Source: Panorpa germanica
Lineage: Eukaryota; Arthropoda; Insecta; Mecoptera; Panorpidae
Assembly (NCBI GenBank): GCA_963678705.1
Contig: OY783204.1
Location: 17,742,759 to 17,806,758 of the forward strand
Reading direction: 5' to 3'
DNA: 64,000 nucleotides
A model generated the notes under the pieces. It searched no databases. It was not told the origin of the DNA and worked only from the letters and a program-made list of their open reading frames with translations. Both the position numbers and the translations under genes were made by a program. Positions 36,340 to 48,839 of the stretch are shown here, one piece after another. The first letter of the stretch is position 1, and each line of letters begins with the position of its first letter.

Positions 36340-38050
36340 CTCGTAGTTATTATTGTATGACGTTTTTATACAAAAGAAATTATTTTTGGATTTAGCTTAT
36401 TCAACCTTCTTGCCTGTGTACGATATTTACATAATATGTTGTACTTATTTATATATATAATTTACATCAAATAAAAACTAGTTTTATAAAGTATATGATC
36501 TTTCAACAAGAACGGCCATTTTATGGAAGATTGATTTTAAATCAATAGGAAAGCACAATATTTCGGTGTCATTTAGCAAATCGTCTTTCATTACCAACCC
36601 CAGAGTTTGTACTTTAAATTGAAATAAAAATATCACCATTTATACAGTTCCATACAACGTTGCTATTTCTTCATGAGCAAGGCACCATTTTGTTTGGACG
36701 TTTTGCGTAGATAACTTTTTTGGTAACGATGTTACAACGACGTCCATTGTGTTAGTTGAAGATCGGAACAGTAATTTACATTAAACGCGTTAACACCTAA
36801 ATAAACCACTGTAATATCCCGAAGCGACATCATCAAGGTAGCATCAAAGATAGTTTAAAACACAGTATTCAAACTAAATTAGACACCTCATCTTGAGCAC
36901 AATCAGCAATTAGTGATTTTCAAATATAATAAAGTAAGCTACAATTATTCAACTAAATATTAGTGTTTTTATAACCATCACCGAAACCCGGTAACAGTAT
37001 TTGGGTTCTTACCAAAACGGACAAAGGTAAAAGTTCCACCTGAACCATCCCAACTGTTCCATGGTTCTGTCGATATATTGAAAATTGGAAAAGTCTAGAA
37101 CCTTCTGGAAACCAAACTTTTCGATGTTCTTCCAAGAGCCGGATGTAAGTGTTGTGGATAGTTTCTAATGGTCCTAAGTTTACCAGATTAATCAACCAAC
37201 ACGTTCAGAACACTAATTCTAGTTAAAGATTTCACATTATTGATTATTTAAAACATAAATCGGGGCACACCATCCCCCCACACTTTTCCACTACTACATC
37301 CAAAGAAGGATGACGGGGCCATAAGAAAAAGTTTAACTTTTTCTTAACAAAGTAATAATTTTTTTAGTAACTTTTGTTGTGTAACCTATCTACAGCAGCG
37401 CTGTCATTCACACAGGCGGTCATTTATGAAAACATAATACTAATTCCACAGAAAGAAAATCACAAAAACGCGAAATATGAAATATTTTTTCAACCTTATG
37501 GTTTCTTTTAAATCTCACAATAAAATAGTTTTATACCCGAGCTTTCATAAAGCTCAATGTAACAACAAACATATTCTAGAGCCGTACTCACACATGCCAG
37601 TAACAATGATATGGATATCCTTCCTTTCTGCCTTCCCTACCAGAAAACAGTTCAAGCCGAGCAAGCATTTGTTTCGGGTGTATTAACAATGGTTATATAG
37701 TACTTTATCCATTTCAACGATAATAAAACATAAAATATCTTCATGCACAACAGATGTCGCTGTCATACATCTTTTATGTGTGTGGAGGAGCCTTTTAGTG
37801 AACAGGGAGCAGGAGTACACTTGTACTTAGGCTACGGATTTCTTTTATTGTTCATAACATTTTGGTAAGAAAATTTTTCTTGAGGATATAAAAAATATAA
37901 CGATTTTATAAAGATAAAAATGAGGTTATGTTAAACCGTTCTTAAGTTACGCACGAATCATGGGCGTCCACTGAAAATTTAACAGAGGAGTGTAAAGCAA
38001 TATTACACAGCCATATTAATTAAAATTTATTTGGTTATTCTAACCTAGAA
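36340..38050. other. Intergenic, no gene recognised
   Basis: An 80-codon minus ORF (36953-37195) has no known domain. Its DNA contains GAACCATGGAACAGTTGGGA and several short palindromes. No repeat partner is seen. Confidence 0.4.
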
Positions 38051-38054
38051 ACAC

Positions 38055-38480
38055 ACGATGGTAAAGAAAAGAAAATGATCTCGAGGTTTAGACTTTGGAA
38101 TGAAGAAACGCAGAGAAAGAGAGATGATATGTGATGTGTGGCATGGACGAAGAAATATTAGAGAATATTAAAAGTAGGTTTAGAGTGAAGGACGAGAGCG
38201 AAATAGAACTGATAGAAATCTTGCAAGGAAAGATGAAGGGAATAAAAGGGATCGATGATATTAGAAGCAAGAGAATTAAAAATAAAGACAAGAGAGATCA
38301 AGCGTGATAGTTTCTAGGGTATAGACTAGTTCGATAAGAGTAAGGGTGAGGAGAAAGTGGCAAGTCGATTAGGGTTGGAAGAAATATTGCAAGCAAAGTA
38401 AAAGGAAGAGTACCGATAGCGGAAGTAAGTAGAAAGAGTAGAGAGAAGAAAGATAAACGAGAAATAGTTTTTAATTGCAA
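38055..38480 (+). repeat. Polypurine-rich repeat with small charged ORF
   Basis: The A/G-rich strand is plus here, the mirror of the polypyrimidine tracts. A short ORF, ATG 38143 to TGA 38307 (54 codons), reads MDEEILENIKSRFRVKDESE and continues Lys/Glu-rich to KDKRDQA. It resembles coiled-coil Gag/ORF1-type sequence of retroelements, but this is a composition-based guess. Confidence 0.45.
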
Positions 38481-40344
38481 ATTGCTATGTATAAATAAAG
38501 AAATGAATTAAATTCGATCCTTGAACATTTGCTAACTTAGAAAATAAAATGAGAAATAATTATAAACAAATTGTAAGGGCAAAAAGGTTTACACTTAAAG
38601 GTTTATATTTAATCACTTTTTTCAACCCTCCTGGGAGAAATCTATTGCCTTCGTCATAATTGCTTCAGCTAAATTTATTGTATCTAGTATCAATTGCTTT
38701 CCACCGATTTCTTTTGTATTTAGTCAGAATTATTGTATTCAGTTTGCCAATTTACGCAAGCAAGGAAGCAAACTTATACTGTAGTTACTACAGCCCTGCC
38801 CCCACCGTGAGCGTCCATGGCTGAAATGGTGACATAAACATATAATACGAATGGTTGGGTTTATTCTTGTGTCTTATATAAAAGGAGCGTTTGTAATTCT
38901 TTTTCTTTTTGTTGTATGGCGATAATAAATGTGCCCCTAAAAGAACTGATAAGCTAAAATACGGTAATTCTTATATAACCTTATTAAAGGGCATGCTATG
39001 TAAACCATAATGTTATATTTTACATAGTAAAATACATTATTTATGAGACACTTTGTACAACCCATAAACAAATTTTATAAATTTGTGTTTTTAGCATTCA
39101 AAAGGGGTTTAAAGTACTATATCAATACGCTGTATACGGCCCTGATTGAACTGTATTCCTAAACAACATAATGTGGACCCTATCGAATAATGTACGAATA
39201 TCGAATAGACACGAAGCTAAACATGTAACTGTGTAACAGTGATCATGACATCTACGAGTGTGCGTATATCACATTCTGATTATATTCGCATCTGAACTTA
39301 GTTACGTAATTGGAATATCATTTGAAAAGTTTACCAATTAATATCAAGTTCTGTGATATAGTTATAGTTTTATATACATTTTAACTAATTCTAAACTAAA
39401 TAATGGATTCTCATAAATGAACAAAGAGCCTACTATGACTTTGTTTTAGACCAGGTGATAGATCACCTCTAAAATACAATTGTCCTAATACAGGGTGTTT
39501 CAATAAGAATTACTTATGAATCGATGTTAGGACATACAATTTGGGAAACGTAACTTTGGATGTTAATAGAATAGACTTTAACAAACAATAAAAAAAAAAA
39601 TTGTTAAATAATTGTCAAGTGCGTCCAACGCTTTTATTATTAAGGTATATGATACATTGTAATAATTAAGTTAAATTGATTTTGATTGATAAGTAAAAGC
39701 TTACTTTCTATGAAACTAATTATGCAAACTAGGCTAAGTTTAGTTTAAATGAGATGTGGGTCTTTGTTCTGTATGTTATTTTCAATGGTGATACTATTTC
39801 ATCACTGAATTACATAGGCACATGACCCCTTTTTTTAATATTTATTTATTTATAGTGCTGCAACTATTGAGTTATTGGCACTTAGACTAATATATTTATA
39901 TATTAAATTTTATCAACATTTTATAGGACATAATCTATACAATATATAATTTTCTATTTTATCATCTTATTTCACTTAATCTATTTATGTTAATAAATTT
40001 CTATTTAATAAAGTTATTCAATCTTTGCTTCTTTCTATTATCCATGTTGTTCTATTTCAAGTATATAACTGCATCACAATCTGATACATCGCTTCCACTA
40101 TGATGACACGCATTGCATTGTTTCTTGCTTTGCACATGACCCTTATGTATACCTGTTGTAAGAGTCATAACATCATAACAGAATAAGGCACTAAACGAAA
40201 TGTAACGGAGATTGTAAAAGACGAAAGCTAAACAATTATGAGATGTGATTGCAATATTTTTAAAGTTCCAATATAAGGCCAATATAAGCTGGCATCGCAA
40301 AACTTTAAGAGTAAAGGGAAATCAAATCATGATTTAGTGCAAAT
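38481..40344. other. Intergenic, no gene recognised
   Basis: ACAGGGTGTTTCAATAAGAA at 39492 is another solitary mariner-like terminus. No ORF has a known domain. Confidence 0.4.
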
Positions 40345-41302
40345 ATTGTAGTGTACCATATAAGTCGTACTCCGTCAGGTTCGATCACTGGAACAGAGTA
40401 ATATTTTCTGAGTTTGGTTGTTATTAAGGGGTTACATGGGTTTCGTCGGGTAAAAAAAGGCCTATTTTCAATATTTTTTTTTCTATGTAAAAAATTATTT
40501 ATTTAATTCAAACTTTTTTCTGTCTTATTGATACATGTTTAAAGAATAATTTCTGAAATTTTCAAAAAAAAAAAATTAAAACTCCTCTATTGTGACGTCA
40601 TTTCCGGTGACGCCTCGAAAAAAAGGTGCGTCCGCGTTGTCAGCATAACTCCTGACAGGATTATCTAAAGTGAAAAATCAAAAATAAGTGTTTTAGATAA
40701 GACCATAAACTCGTGCTTAACAGAAGGAAAGAAAAAAAAAGTAAAAATTGGAATTTTGGCAGACATTTTTCCAAAAAAATGAAAATTTCGGTAAATTTGC
40801 TTGACATTTTGTTTTTTTTAAAATAGTTGCAATTGAAAAAAAAAAATCCTTCTGTTAAGCACGAGTAAATTGTATCTCAAACACCTGTGTAAAATTTCAT
40901 CAAGATCGGTTGAGTAGTTTTCGAGAAAATTTGACAACCGACTTTGAAAACACGGTTCCCAGAAAAACGCGTTTAAACTTTTGAGTAACAATGAAACTGA
41001 CTTGGAGCGCACACCTTCCAAAGGCTGTATCTTCGAAACTATTATTCGGATCGACTTGAAAATTTAGTATAATATTCTTGAGATGTTGTAGAAATTAATA
41101 AGCCAAAAAAAAAAAAATTTGGAACACACGAAACCCATGTAACCCCTTAAGTTAAATTGATTTTGTACATACACAATCGTAAACTTATTAGGCATCGGTG
41201 TTGTTAACATTTAAGGCTCTATAAAAACTTCCAACAAATAGTAGGAGGTCTTCTGGGATAGCACTCAGCATCGGAAATAGGCCGACGTTAATTAAATTAA
41301 GT
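40345..41302 (+). mobile_element. SINE copy 2, interrupted by a TTAA element
   Basis: The head (GTCAGGTTCGATCACTGG, ATTTTCTGAGTTTGGTTGTT) and the tail (ACTCAGCATCGGAAATAGGC, CGACGTTAATTAAATTAAG) match the SINE at 30985-31212. Removing 40438-41146 plus one TTAA rejoins GGTTGTTATTAAGTTAAATTG, which lines up with GGTTGTTATCAAGGTAAATTG of copy 1. Confidence 0.65.
40438..41146. mobile_element. TTAA-flanked non-autonomous element (piggyBac-type) inside a SINE
   Basis: TTAA at 40434-40437 and 41147-41150 flanks GGGGTTACATGGGTTTCGT and its exact inverse (19-bp terminal repeats). Length is 709 bp, with no transposase. An internal perfect 18-bp inverted repeat, CTCGTGCTTAACAGAAGG, lies at about 40711 and 40849. 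Confidence 0.88.
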
Positions 41303-41332
41303 TCAGTCACAATTATTTTTTAATCTTTAATC

Positions 41333-41356
41333 TAATAATAATAATAATAATAATAA
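41333..41356. repeat. (TAA)8 microsatellite
   Basis: Eight uninterrupted TAA units. Confidence 0.95.
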
Positions 41357-42555
41357 GCTCTATAATACAGTAACGAACGATTAAAGAACTTGCCAATATT
41401 TGACTTTTGCAGCGACTTGGTGTTTTTGAGTAGAATTCAAAATTCACTGCAAGCCATTTTGGAACTGATGGTAGTCTCAAACAAGATTGGGCTAAATTGT
41501 CTAAGAGCCAACTGCGTAATTACTACGTCTATCTGTCTTTTAATCAAAATACAATTTTTGTAGATAATTTCTAATAGAGGAATACGGTTTTCCCAGGTTA
41601 TCTATTAAAAGAGGGCCGTATGTACGTTGAATTAAAATCTGATGTAGTATAAAACCAACGATTGTAATTTCTTGCAGACTTGTGAAAAAAACATTTTGTG
41701 GAAAATGTATAGTAAACAGAGTATGACAAATTAGTGTAATGGATTATATGGTAGTATTTGAAAACGGATAGTGGAGAATAAGAAGAAATATGGAAATATA
41801 CTGTAAATATCGAGAAATCGAAATTCCTATAGGATATAGAAGAAAATGACTCCAATGTTTCGGGCATGAAAAAAGGGAATAACAAGAAAACAAACGGAAT
41901 GAATTTATTATTTTCAAGTATAAAAGTTAACTCTTATTGATACTCGTTACACGAAGATTTATTTTAAGCTTTTTGTTGACAAATCTATTTTGAAAAATAC
42001 GTGTTGTATTTGTCAACTATTACTTAGGCGCAATTGAATACTGCAGTGTTTCATAAGATAAATGATTGAGCATTAAACACAAGCATGTTGCGATGGCAAC
42101 ATGGCTGTAGTTAGTTGTTAGATGATAAAAAGTGTCACAGTATTCCAGGGGAATAATTAGTTTGATTATTAAACAGGGAGTTGGAACGAAGCCAGGGCTA
42201 TTAGTTAGCATTTGCATTACTCAGGGCCGTAGCTAGAATCAAATTTAAGATAAAGTTTCCGAAGTTTTTTTCTCTATCTTCAGTATTTCATCATACTTCT
42301 GGACTATTATATCCCTTTCCTCATTGCTCTGTGAATAAACTCACCATTCATTCCATTTATTTCCATCTTTTCATTTTTTTGTAATACTTATTTGAGTGCA
42401 TCAACTTTCAAAAGTTATTAGCACTTAAAAAGCATATACACATATAAACATTTACAATACATAATTCCTATTTCATAATTTACAACTTATAAACATACTT
42501 AAAATAACGAGATTAAATTAGTTTTGTTTATTATTATAATTATTACTTTTATTTT
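41357..42555. other. Intergenic, no gene recognised
   Basis: The ORF at 41598-41885 (minus, 95 codons) lacks any known domain. AAAACAAACGG-like and purine-rich words near 41760-41900 suggest an old repeat. Confidence 0.4.
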
Positions 42556-42559
42556 ATTT

Positions 42560-43015
42560 TTTAATGTTTTTGCCATTAGGCACTACATTCTTGTGCCTGA
42601 ACTCATTTATATACATGTCATTGTGCTTAATTCAATTTTGATCCTTATTAAATCTAAACATTCTCATTTTTTCAAACGAAAAAAAAATATATAAAATTCC
42701 TTATAGAAATAAAAACAAAATTGCTACTGCTACTGCTTCGCTCCTCCTTTTACTGTCCCTCCTGTTTCTACTCTGCCATTCCTTCTCTTTTCTAGTTTTT
42801 TTGTCTCTATCTCTGTCATCCACCTCTTCCCTTCACTTTCGGCATCACATTCTTTTGCCTTAAAAAGATTTAAAAAGCTTCAGCCTTCCTTCTTCTAATT
42901 ATTTCTGCCATCCATCTGTTCCCTTCCTTGCCCCCTTTTAAGAGCTGCCCAATATTCATCTCAGTTCCTACTTTTTCCTTACAATCAAACTTAATGTACT
43001 CCACACTCTCCCAGG
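42560..43015 (+). repeat. Dispersed repeat: head plus polypyrimidine run (copy 3)
   Basis: TTTTTGCCATTAGGCACTAC, TTCTTGTGCCTGAACTC and CATGTCATTGTGCTTAATTC form the head. 42735-43010 is C/T-rich with words (CCACCTCTTCCCTTCACT, TAATGTACTCCACACTCT) shared with 31800 and 36120. It is followed directly by the ATTAATGGCCGCTGTGTGG core discussed below. Confidence 0.6.
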
Positions 43016-43090
43016 ATTAATGGCCGCTGTGTGGCGCACATTTCAAATGACGTAGTTCCCGAGTTAATCCCTGTATATGTGGATATAACA
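43016..43090 (+). repeat. Fragment sharing a core with the 51.0 kb element
   Basis: GATTAATGGCCGCTGTGTGG plus CGC, then TTTCA and AGTTCCC, matches 51228-51285 inside the mariner-ended element. No terminal repeats are found here, so it is a fragment. Confidence 0.55.
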
Positions 43091-43365
43091 CTGCCTGATA
43101 AATTTATGACTATGTATGTACACATTATATAACTCTGGTCAGTGTCAAGCATCCATGCTGACATCTATTGTGTCATCATATAATTTATTTGATATATCTA
43201 TTCTAATGAAACTTCCCTATAAACTTTCATTATACGAGAACAGAGTGTGTATAACTTAAATAACTTCATCAATAGTATTGTATTCACAAAGTTTAATTAC
43301 TTGATTCATATCTCATGATTTGTTACACTTAACAATACGTTTATAGGAGCAAATGTTTGTTTGTT

Positions 43366-43397
43366 CACACACACAGACACACACACAAACACACACC
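43366..43397. repeat. (CA)n microsatellite, imperfect
   Basis: CA repeats interrupted by G and A. Confidence 0.9.
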
Positions 43398-43985
43398 GTA
43401 TAAACAAAGTAAAACAAACATTAGATAGACATCGGGATCGGGATCGGCATAGGTAAATTGGTATTGTTGTTGGAAGGATTTATAAAATCAACGCGCACCC
43501 TATGAAGTATATCAAAACAAAGCGAAATTGCGGTGGCCCTATCTCTTGATTGTTTTACTTATACAATGAATCTATCGTCTTAAGACAGTAGAAACTTAAT
43601 AATTAAAACCATGTTCAAACAATTAGTGATACAGTATCGGAAGCTAAATTAATTAAAACCGCAAATTAATTAACTGATAGTTGCCTAAGCCCATCACCCT
43701 ATAATTTTCACTTAATGTTAAATAAATTACATCAAAAAGAAATATTAATTTCGTGTTAAGGAGCATTATGGTAGCTTTCAGGAAGGCATACTTTTCTTCT
43801 CTCCCCAATGAGGTTTAAGTAGATTATTACATGCATCAAAGGGAAGTCAGGAAATGATGTGTACAGAAGTAATATTTTTGATATAACATAAGATGTTTCT
43901 TTTCCTGAGGGCCTAAAATTATATTTTGCAACAACTACTATGTGCGTTCGTTGTTGACCTCACAAATGATGAATTTGACTTGCAA
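43398..43985. other. Intergenic, no gene recognised
   Basis: Nothing is recognised beyond a small GGGATCGGGATCGGCA direct repeat near 43435. Confidence 0.4.
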
Positions 43986-43989
43986 AGGT

Positions 43990-44650
43990 TATTATTTTTT
44001 ATATTTATTTACTTATTTGCCTTGACTTTCTTTTGTCATAGCCACCATCAAACATTTTTTATACATCTTTTATAATTTATAATTCAATTTTACAAATTTC
44101 TAAATATTTCAATAATTCACTAATTAATTTTGAATCACTTAACAAAAATTTAGTATTAACAGGAAAAGTTTTAATCACATCTAATATATCACTCTTCAAT
44201 TTCTAAACTATAATTTATGCATTCAAATATAAAATGATCTAAAGTTCCTTCTTCACCACATTGACATCTATCGTCAGATTTAATATTAATTTTGTACAGG
44301 TGAGCTGGAGTTTTGCAATGATTACTTTTGATTCTGATTATAGTTGATATAATTTTGCGGGACTCATTTCTAAGCCATCTTTTCTTACTTAAATTTGGAT
44401 GTAACATATAATAATCTCTTTCTTTTAACTGACTTTTGTTAATGAAATCTGTGTTTCTCAAACTGAAGTTTAATTTTTTGAATGTATTAAAAATTTCATA
44501 TGAAGGTAATTTCACTTTCATCTCAATTTCTAAATTTATTGATTTCTTTGCCAATTTATCCGCAATTTCGTTTCCTCTTATTCCACAATGTCCTGGTATC
44601 CACATAAATTATATGATATTATTCTTATTAATTTGAAGTTTAAGTACTGT
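43990..44650 (-). pseudogene. LINE family A 3' end: RNase H C terminus, zinc-binding region and tail
   Basis: The minus-strand frame 44605-44189 reads MWIPGHCGIRGNEIADKLAK, the final RNase H block (WIPGHxGIxGNExAD), then SNHCKTPAHLYKI and CQCGEEGTLDHFIFEC, the RT-associated zinc-binding motif with all Cys/His present. A frameshift near 44190 separates the last ~35 codons (TFPVNTKFLLSDSKL). The tail to 43990, with GATGGTGGCTATGAC and A-rich end, is the same as in the 24.4 kb copy. Just upstream of the WIPGH block is a TAA, and homology stops near 44650, so the copy is 5' truncated and inactive. Confidence 0.8.
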
Positions 44651-45345
44651 ACTCCGTGGTTAATTTTGAAAGTAATTAAATTTACCTTTTATAGAATACA
44701 TTTTTAATGTTTCTAAATGGAACAAGTGTAATAGAAAACCCGTGGTTAAGAATTGGGATGCATTTTCGGAAAGCAGCAAATTTTTGCTCCATAATATAAA
44801 AAGATGAAACCTGGATGTATATTTAAATATTTGTGGTGAATTGTCCCATTCGGCTATCATCTTGAAACTAAGAGCTTAATTAATTTTCTTTCTCTTTTAA
44901 AAATTATAAGTCCCACAAATATTTTGTGAAGAGCTTCGTTGTAGATAAGAATATTATCTACAACTTATGACAACAACTTTCTGTTGTAACTTACATTTTT
45001 TTATAAACAAATTATAAGAATAATAAATATTAAATTTAAGTAATATGCAGTAACACAGTCTGTTCTTTTAATCAATTAATTTGAAGTATTAATATTGTTT
45101 ATAACTTTGTATTATAAAAGTAACAACCAAAATTAATTATTAATAGTTGTAGATAATATTATTATCTACAAAATAGCATTTAACATTTTTTTTTCGAAAG
45201 TGCTGGTTTTCAAGATATACTACAACAATGATTACAACCTTATCCCCAATAAGGTTGCTCCCTACTTTTAATTTATATCCAGGTTTGACTTCTTTAAATG
45301 ATGAGAATAGAAAATGCACGGTTCGATTATGACTCGATAAAATAT
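44651..45345. other. Intergenic with two similar hairpins
   Basis: GTTGTAGATAA and its inverse form stems at about 44938-44964 and 45145-45171. The same word pair occurs in the arms of the 5.8-9.1 kb transposon. No gene is recognised. Confidence 0.45.
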
Positions 45346-45533
45346 TTAAGGGGGTACAGGACGTACCGTCAATGGAAAAAGTTTATCTCTCGGTAATACG
45401 AAATGCAAAATACGAAGTACATGAGGGAGGGGCAAATATTAGGACTGTACCTTTGAAAATGAATTTTTAAATTCCCTATTAAACTGCTTTTTGCTTTTTA
45501 AAATGATTTTTTTATGCATATAATACTTTAATA

Positions 45534-46645
45534 CAGCGGTTCTCAAACTTTTTACTTAGAGCCCCCCTGCATAATCCAGCTGTAAGCCGGGCCCCCCTAC
45601 ATGTAAACGTACTATATATTATAAGGAAGTCGCATTTGACATTATACAGTCAATTTGTTTTTAGTTAAGTTTTGCACATTCTATGCATACTCTAATGAGG
45701 CAATAGGTTTAATCGTATTCAAGCAACAAATTCTATACAAAGAATTACAATTTATTTAATTATTTTAGCTACTATAGTACATAATTGTTATTTGTAAGTC
45801 AAAGCAATAATAATAAAGAGAGCTTCAGTGTGAAGGATGTGCTTGTTTTTTTTCTGCGCATAGTTTCTTGAAATGCGGTGTCAGTTCTGATAACGCTATT
45901 CTGAATTCCTTGGTCGCATCCAGTCTTGAGCGATATTTACTCTCCATGGCAGCTAGAGCAGAAAACTCAGTTTCACAAGAATAAGTGGTGGTGAATGGAG
46001 TGAGTATTTTCAATGCCCTTTCACTCAAAATTGGGTGTTCCTTTTGTACACCAATCCAGAAGCATGTGAGAGAAGATTCTTTAAACTTCATTTCAAGTCC
46101 AGTGTCACCTTGGAGGTCAATGGGATTTTCATTTTCCTTCGTGTTGAGGGAGCACTCATCGACTGATGGTTTGAACGGGTTTTGAATCCATGCCAAACCA
46201 TCCAAGTTCTCATTAAAATATTTTTCAAAACGAGATTTGAGGATTTCTACGTGTTTAAGAAAGCATTTCTTTGCATTGGTTGAAATAGTTTTGAGATCCA
46301 TTTCTTCAATCATAATTTTAAGATTAGAAAATAGCTCCAAATTGTCACTTTACAGACCGCCCTCGTACAAACTTAGCTTCATTACAAAGCTTTTCACCTT
46401 TTCAGTCCATTGCAGCAGGTTTGCATCTTTTTTCTGTATTTTCTGATAAACTAAAAAGTATAAAATGTTCGGCACTCTTACGACTTTGACTAAAAATTAT
46501 ACACTTGTTGTAATTTTAAAAATAAAAAGTTTGCTTTATTATTTTGTAAGTAAATTTAATTAATTTTTCAACCAAGCTTTGGCCCACCCCTGAGCCATCA
46601 TTGCGCCCCTCTTGGGGGTCGCGCCCCACACTTTGAGAACCGCTG
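45534..46645. mobile_element. hAT transposon, internally deleted, with perfect 8-bp target duplication
   Basis: CAGCGGTTCTCAAA at 45534 and its inverse at 46632-46645 are the terminal repeats. CTTTAATA occurs exactly at 45526-45533 and 46646-46653. Length is 1112 bp, and it carries only the C-terminal part of a transposase on the minus strand. The end sequence matches the common CAGNGGTTCTCAAACT hAT type. Confidence 0.92.
45825..46460 (-). pseudogene. hAT transposase C terminus (ZBED/Charlie-like)
   Basis: The minus frame from about 46460 reads LLQWTEKVKSFVMKLSLYEG, meets a TAA at about 46351, then stays open for 171 codons to 45825. Recognisable blocks: LDGLAWIQNPF, SLTCFWIGVQKEHPILSERA, LTPFTTTYSCETEFSALAAM and KSKYRSRLD-like sequence, i.e. 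the hAT C-terminal dimerisation region (TxYxCExxFS). The N-terminal BED finger and the DDE core are deleted. Confidence 0.8.
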
Positions 46646-47227
46646 CTTTAATAAATGAAAAGTTACCTATAATTAATATCAAATTCATATTAATTCAATT
46701 TAAATTCAAATTAAATATTTTGAAAAAGGAATAATAAATTTGGCAACGCTGTAAATTTACGTGTGTTAACGCATGCGTGATTTAGTTCTTCGACAAATAA
46801 ATTGTTATATTTTATATAATATTTATTGATATTTTGAATTTCCCGCTCAAATTGGTATTAACAACGTTGCCGGCTCATAACCCACAATTACTGTTTCTTA
46901 CTGGTTTTATTTAAATATTTTCGTATATAGGTATCCTTTTGATAATTTTCTTTTTGCAATAGTTACAGAAAAGATTCTTTTATATACACCTAGTTTTTGA
47001 AAGCCGTGTCACCATTTTTTTATAGTTAAAAGTTATATTATGTGGTGAAATTGAGCTAAACATTATGATTTGTATGTAAAATGACTATTTTTAATCATGT
47101 AGAAAAAAAAAACTATGAGCCCTAGGTCTCTAAAATTTTGAGACAGCATGTATTTTAACTATTTGTATCGACCCTCCAAATTTCACGACGTTTTCATCAT
47201 TTACGTTTACGTCCTATACCTCCTGAA

Positions 47228-48380
47228 CAAAAGAAAAAAAAAAAAAAATTTTCTTAACAATTATGGTTTTGTCAGAGCATGAAATACGTATTTTTGAGCT
47301 ACTTGAGAGTGATATTGTAATATACTGAATTAATTATTAAATTATGTCATAGATTCTTATTTAAAAAATACCCAGTAAAATAATAGAGACTCTATTCAGT
47401 CAATTATTTGTAATATGTTTTAGGGTTCACGCTTGTATACGAAGATGCATGTATGGACACAAATTTAGTGCTCATTTGACAAACATTTGGAATCCGTACA
47501 CAAAAAAAAGCATTTTCGGTTTACTATCGGTAAAATAGAAAAGGTCAAAGCATCCGAATAATTACATTAAAACATAACCTGCAATGCGTGAACGTTTATT
47601 ATTCATAACTGAAAAAATTTACTAAGTATTTGTGTTATAATAAACAAAATATAGTAACTTCCATTACTCTTATATCATTTAAACGAATATGTGAAGGGCT
47701 TAAACGAATGTTTGCGTGTTAACTATTTACATAATTTTAAAAATAAGTGTATCCAGGTGAACCTTGCATATGTGAACACGGCCTCTTGCCTTAGCGATGA
47801 ATTTTTATACGATTAATACCTCTGCGATGAATTAATCAGTTGAATACATCAATCCTCTACATGAACAAGTTGTGATGTATTCTGGGATATTGCAACTTAC
47901 AAATTATTGATTGATATACGAAACTTCAAAGTAACAACTTTTTCTATTTTAAAATAAAAATAATACAACGATCCGATCCGATCCCATCAATTTATTAGTA
48001 CAACATGAAGAAAGTTTTTGAACGCTAAAGAGCAAAGGTAAGATTAACTTCAGTTAAAAGTTGGTCGGTTATTCCTGAACCCAGAACAAGCTGACAGCTG
48101 ACCCATCGCACATCGGTTTACATCGCTCTTACTCAAAACTAACTACCGACACCAAAAGTTTTTACTCTTTACTTATCGCTTTAACTTTTGTACAACAACA
48201 AACTTCGGGGTATTATTCTGGATAACACGCGAAGGAACAGTGTGGTTATCAGAGGTGGTACACGTGGACCGAGTTTTAACAAGTCAATACTACTGTTTGT
48301 GATTCGAATATACATTGTCACTCATTATTTTTGTTATTTTGCATTCCATTTCTGCATTAACACAAATTAAAATTAAATAA
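47228..48380. other. Intergenic, no gene recognised
   Basis: AT-rich, with no ORF of interest and no repeat partner recognised. Confidence 0.4.
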
Positions 48381-48838
48381 TTGTCATTCGTTTCAATGTT
48401 CCTCGCCACTCTTCCCATTCTTTTCTCATCTCTTCCGTTATTCAACTTCTTCTTTCTCTTTTCATTAGTGATACACCTCTCTTTACAACTGTTCCATGTT
48501 GCTTCCCCTTTCCTCGTTTTCTTTTCTTCTTCTCTGTACTTCTGCCATTTACCTCCTTCCTTCGTTGTCTTCTCTCAACAAATCATCTATTTTCTTTTTA
48601 CTAACAATCCTAAACTCGAATTCCCCACTCATATACTCATATACATTTTATTTCCTTGCTTACACATGCTGTCTCCATTTCATCAAATTACTTATTGCCC
48701 TTCTTCTTCACTAATTCTCACTTATTCTTATTCACCCTCTATGTCTTGTGTCCTTTTCGCTTACGTAAGCTGGTATTTTCCTCTCCCAAGTTCTTTGTAC
48801 CTGCCATTGTATCTCATAAAAAACAATCAAAATTACAG
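48381..48838 (+). repeat. Polypyrimidine-rich tract
   Basis: C/T-rich for about 450 bp. The overlapping S/L/F-rich ORFs (159, 95 and 72 codons, in different frames of the same strand) reflect composition. It abuts the A-tail of the minus-strand LINE at 48840, so that LINE may have inserted here. Confidence 0.65.
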
Positions 48839-48839
48839 C

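Larger units (their letters stand above)
45350..47223. mobile_element. Outer TTAA-type element, split by a hAT insertion
   Basis: TTAAGGGGGTACAGGACGTA at 45346 and, inverted, TTCAGGAGGTATAGGACGTA ending at 47227 form 20-bp ends with three mismatches. Without the internal hAT element and one 8-bp duplication, the outer element would be about 750 bp, similar to the other TTAA elements at 14.1 and 40.4 kb. The right TTAA has mutated. Confidence 0.5.
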
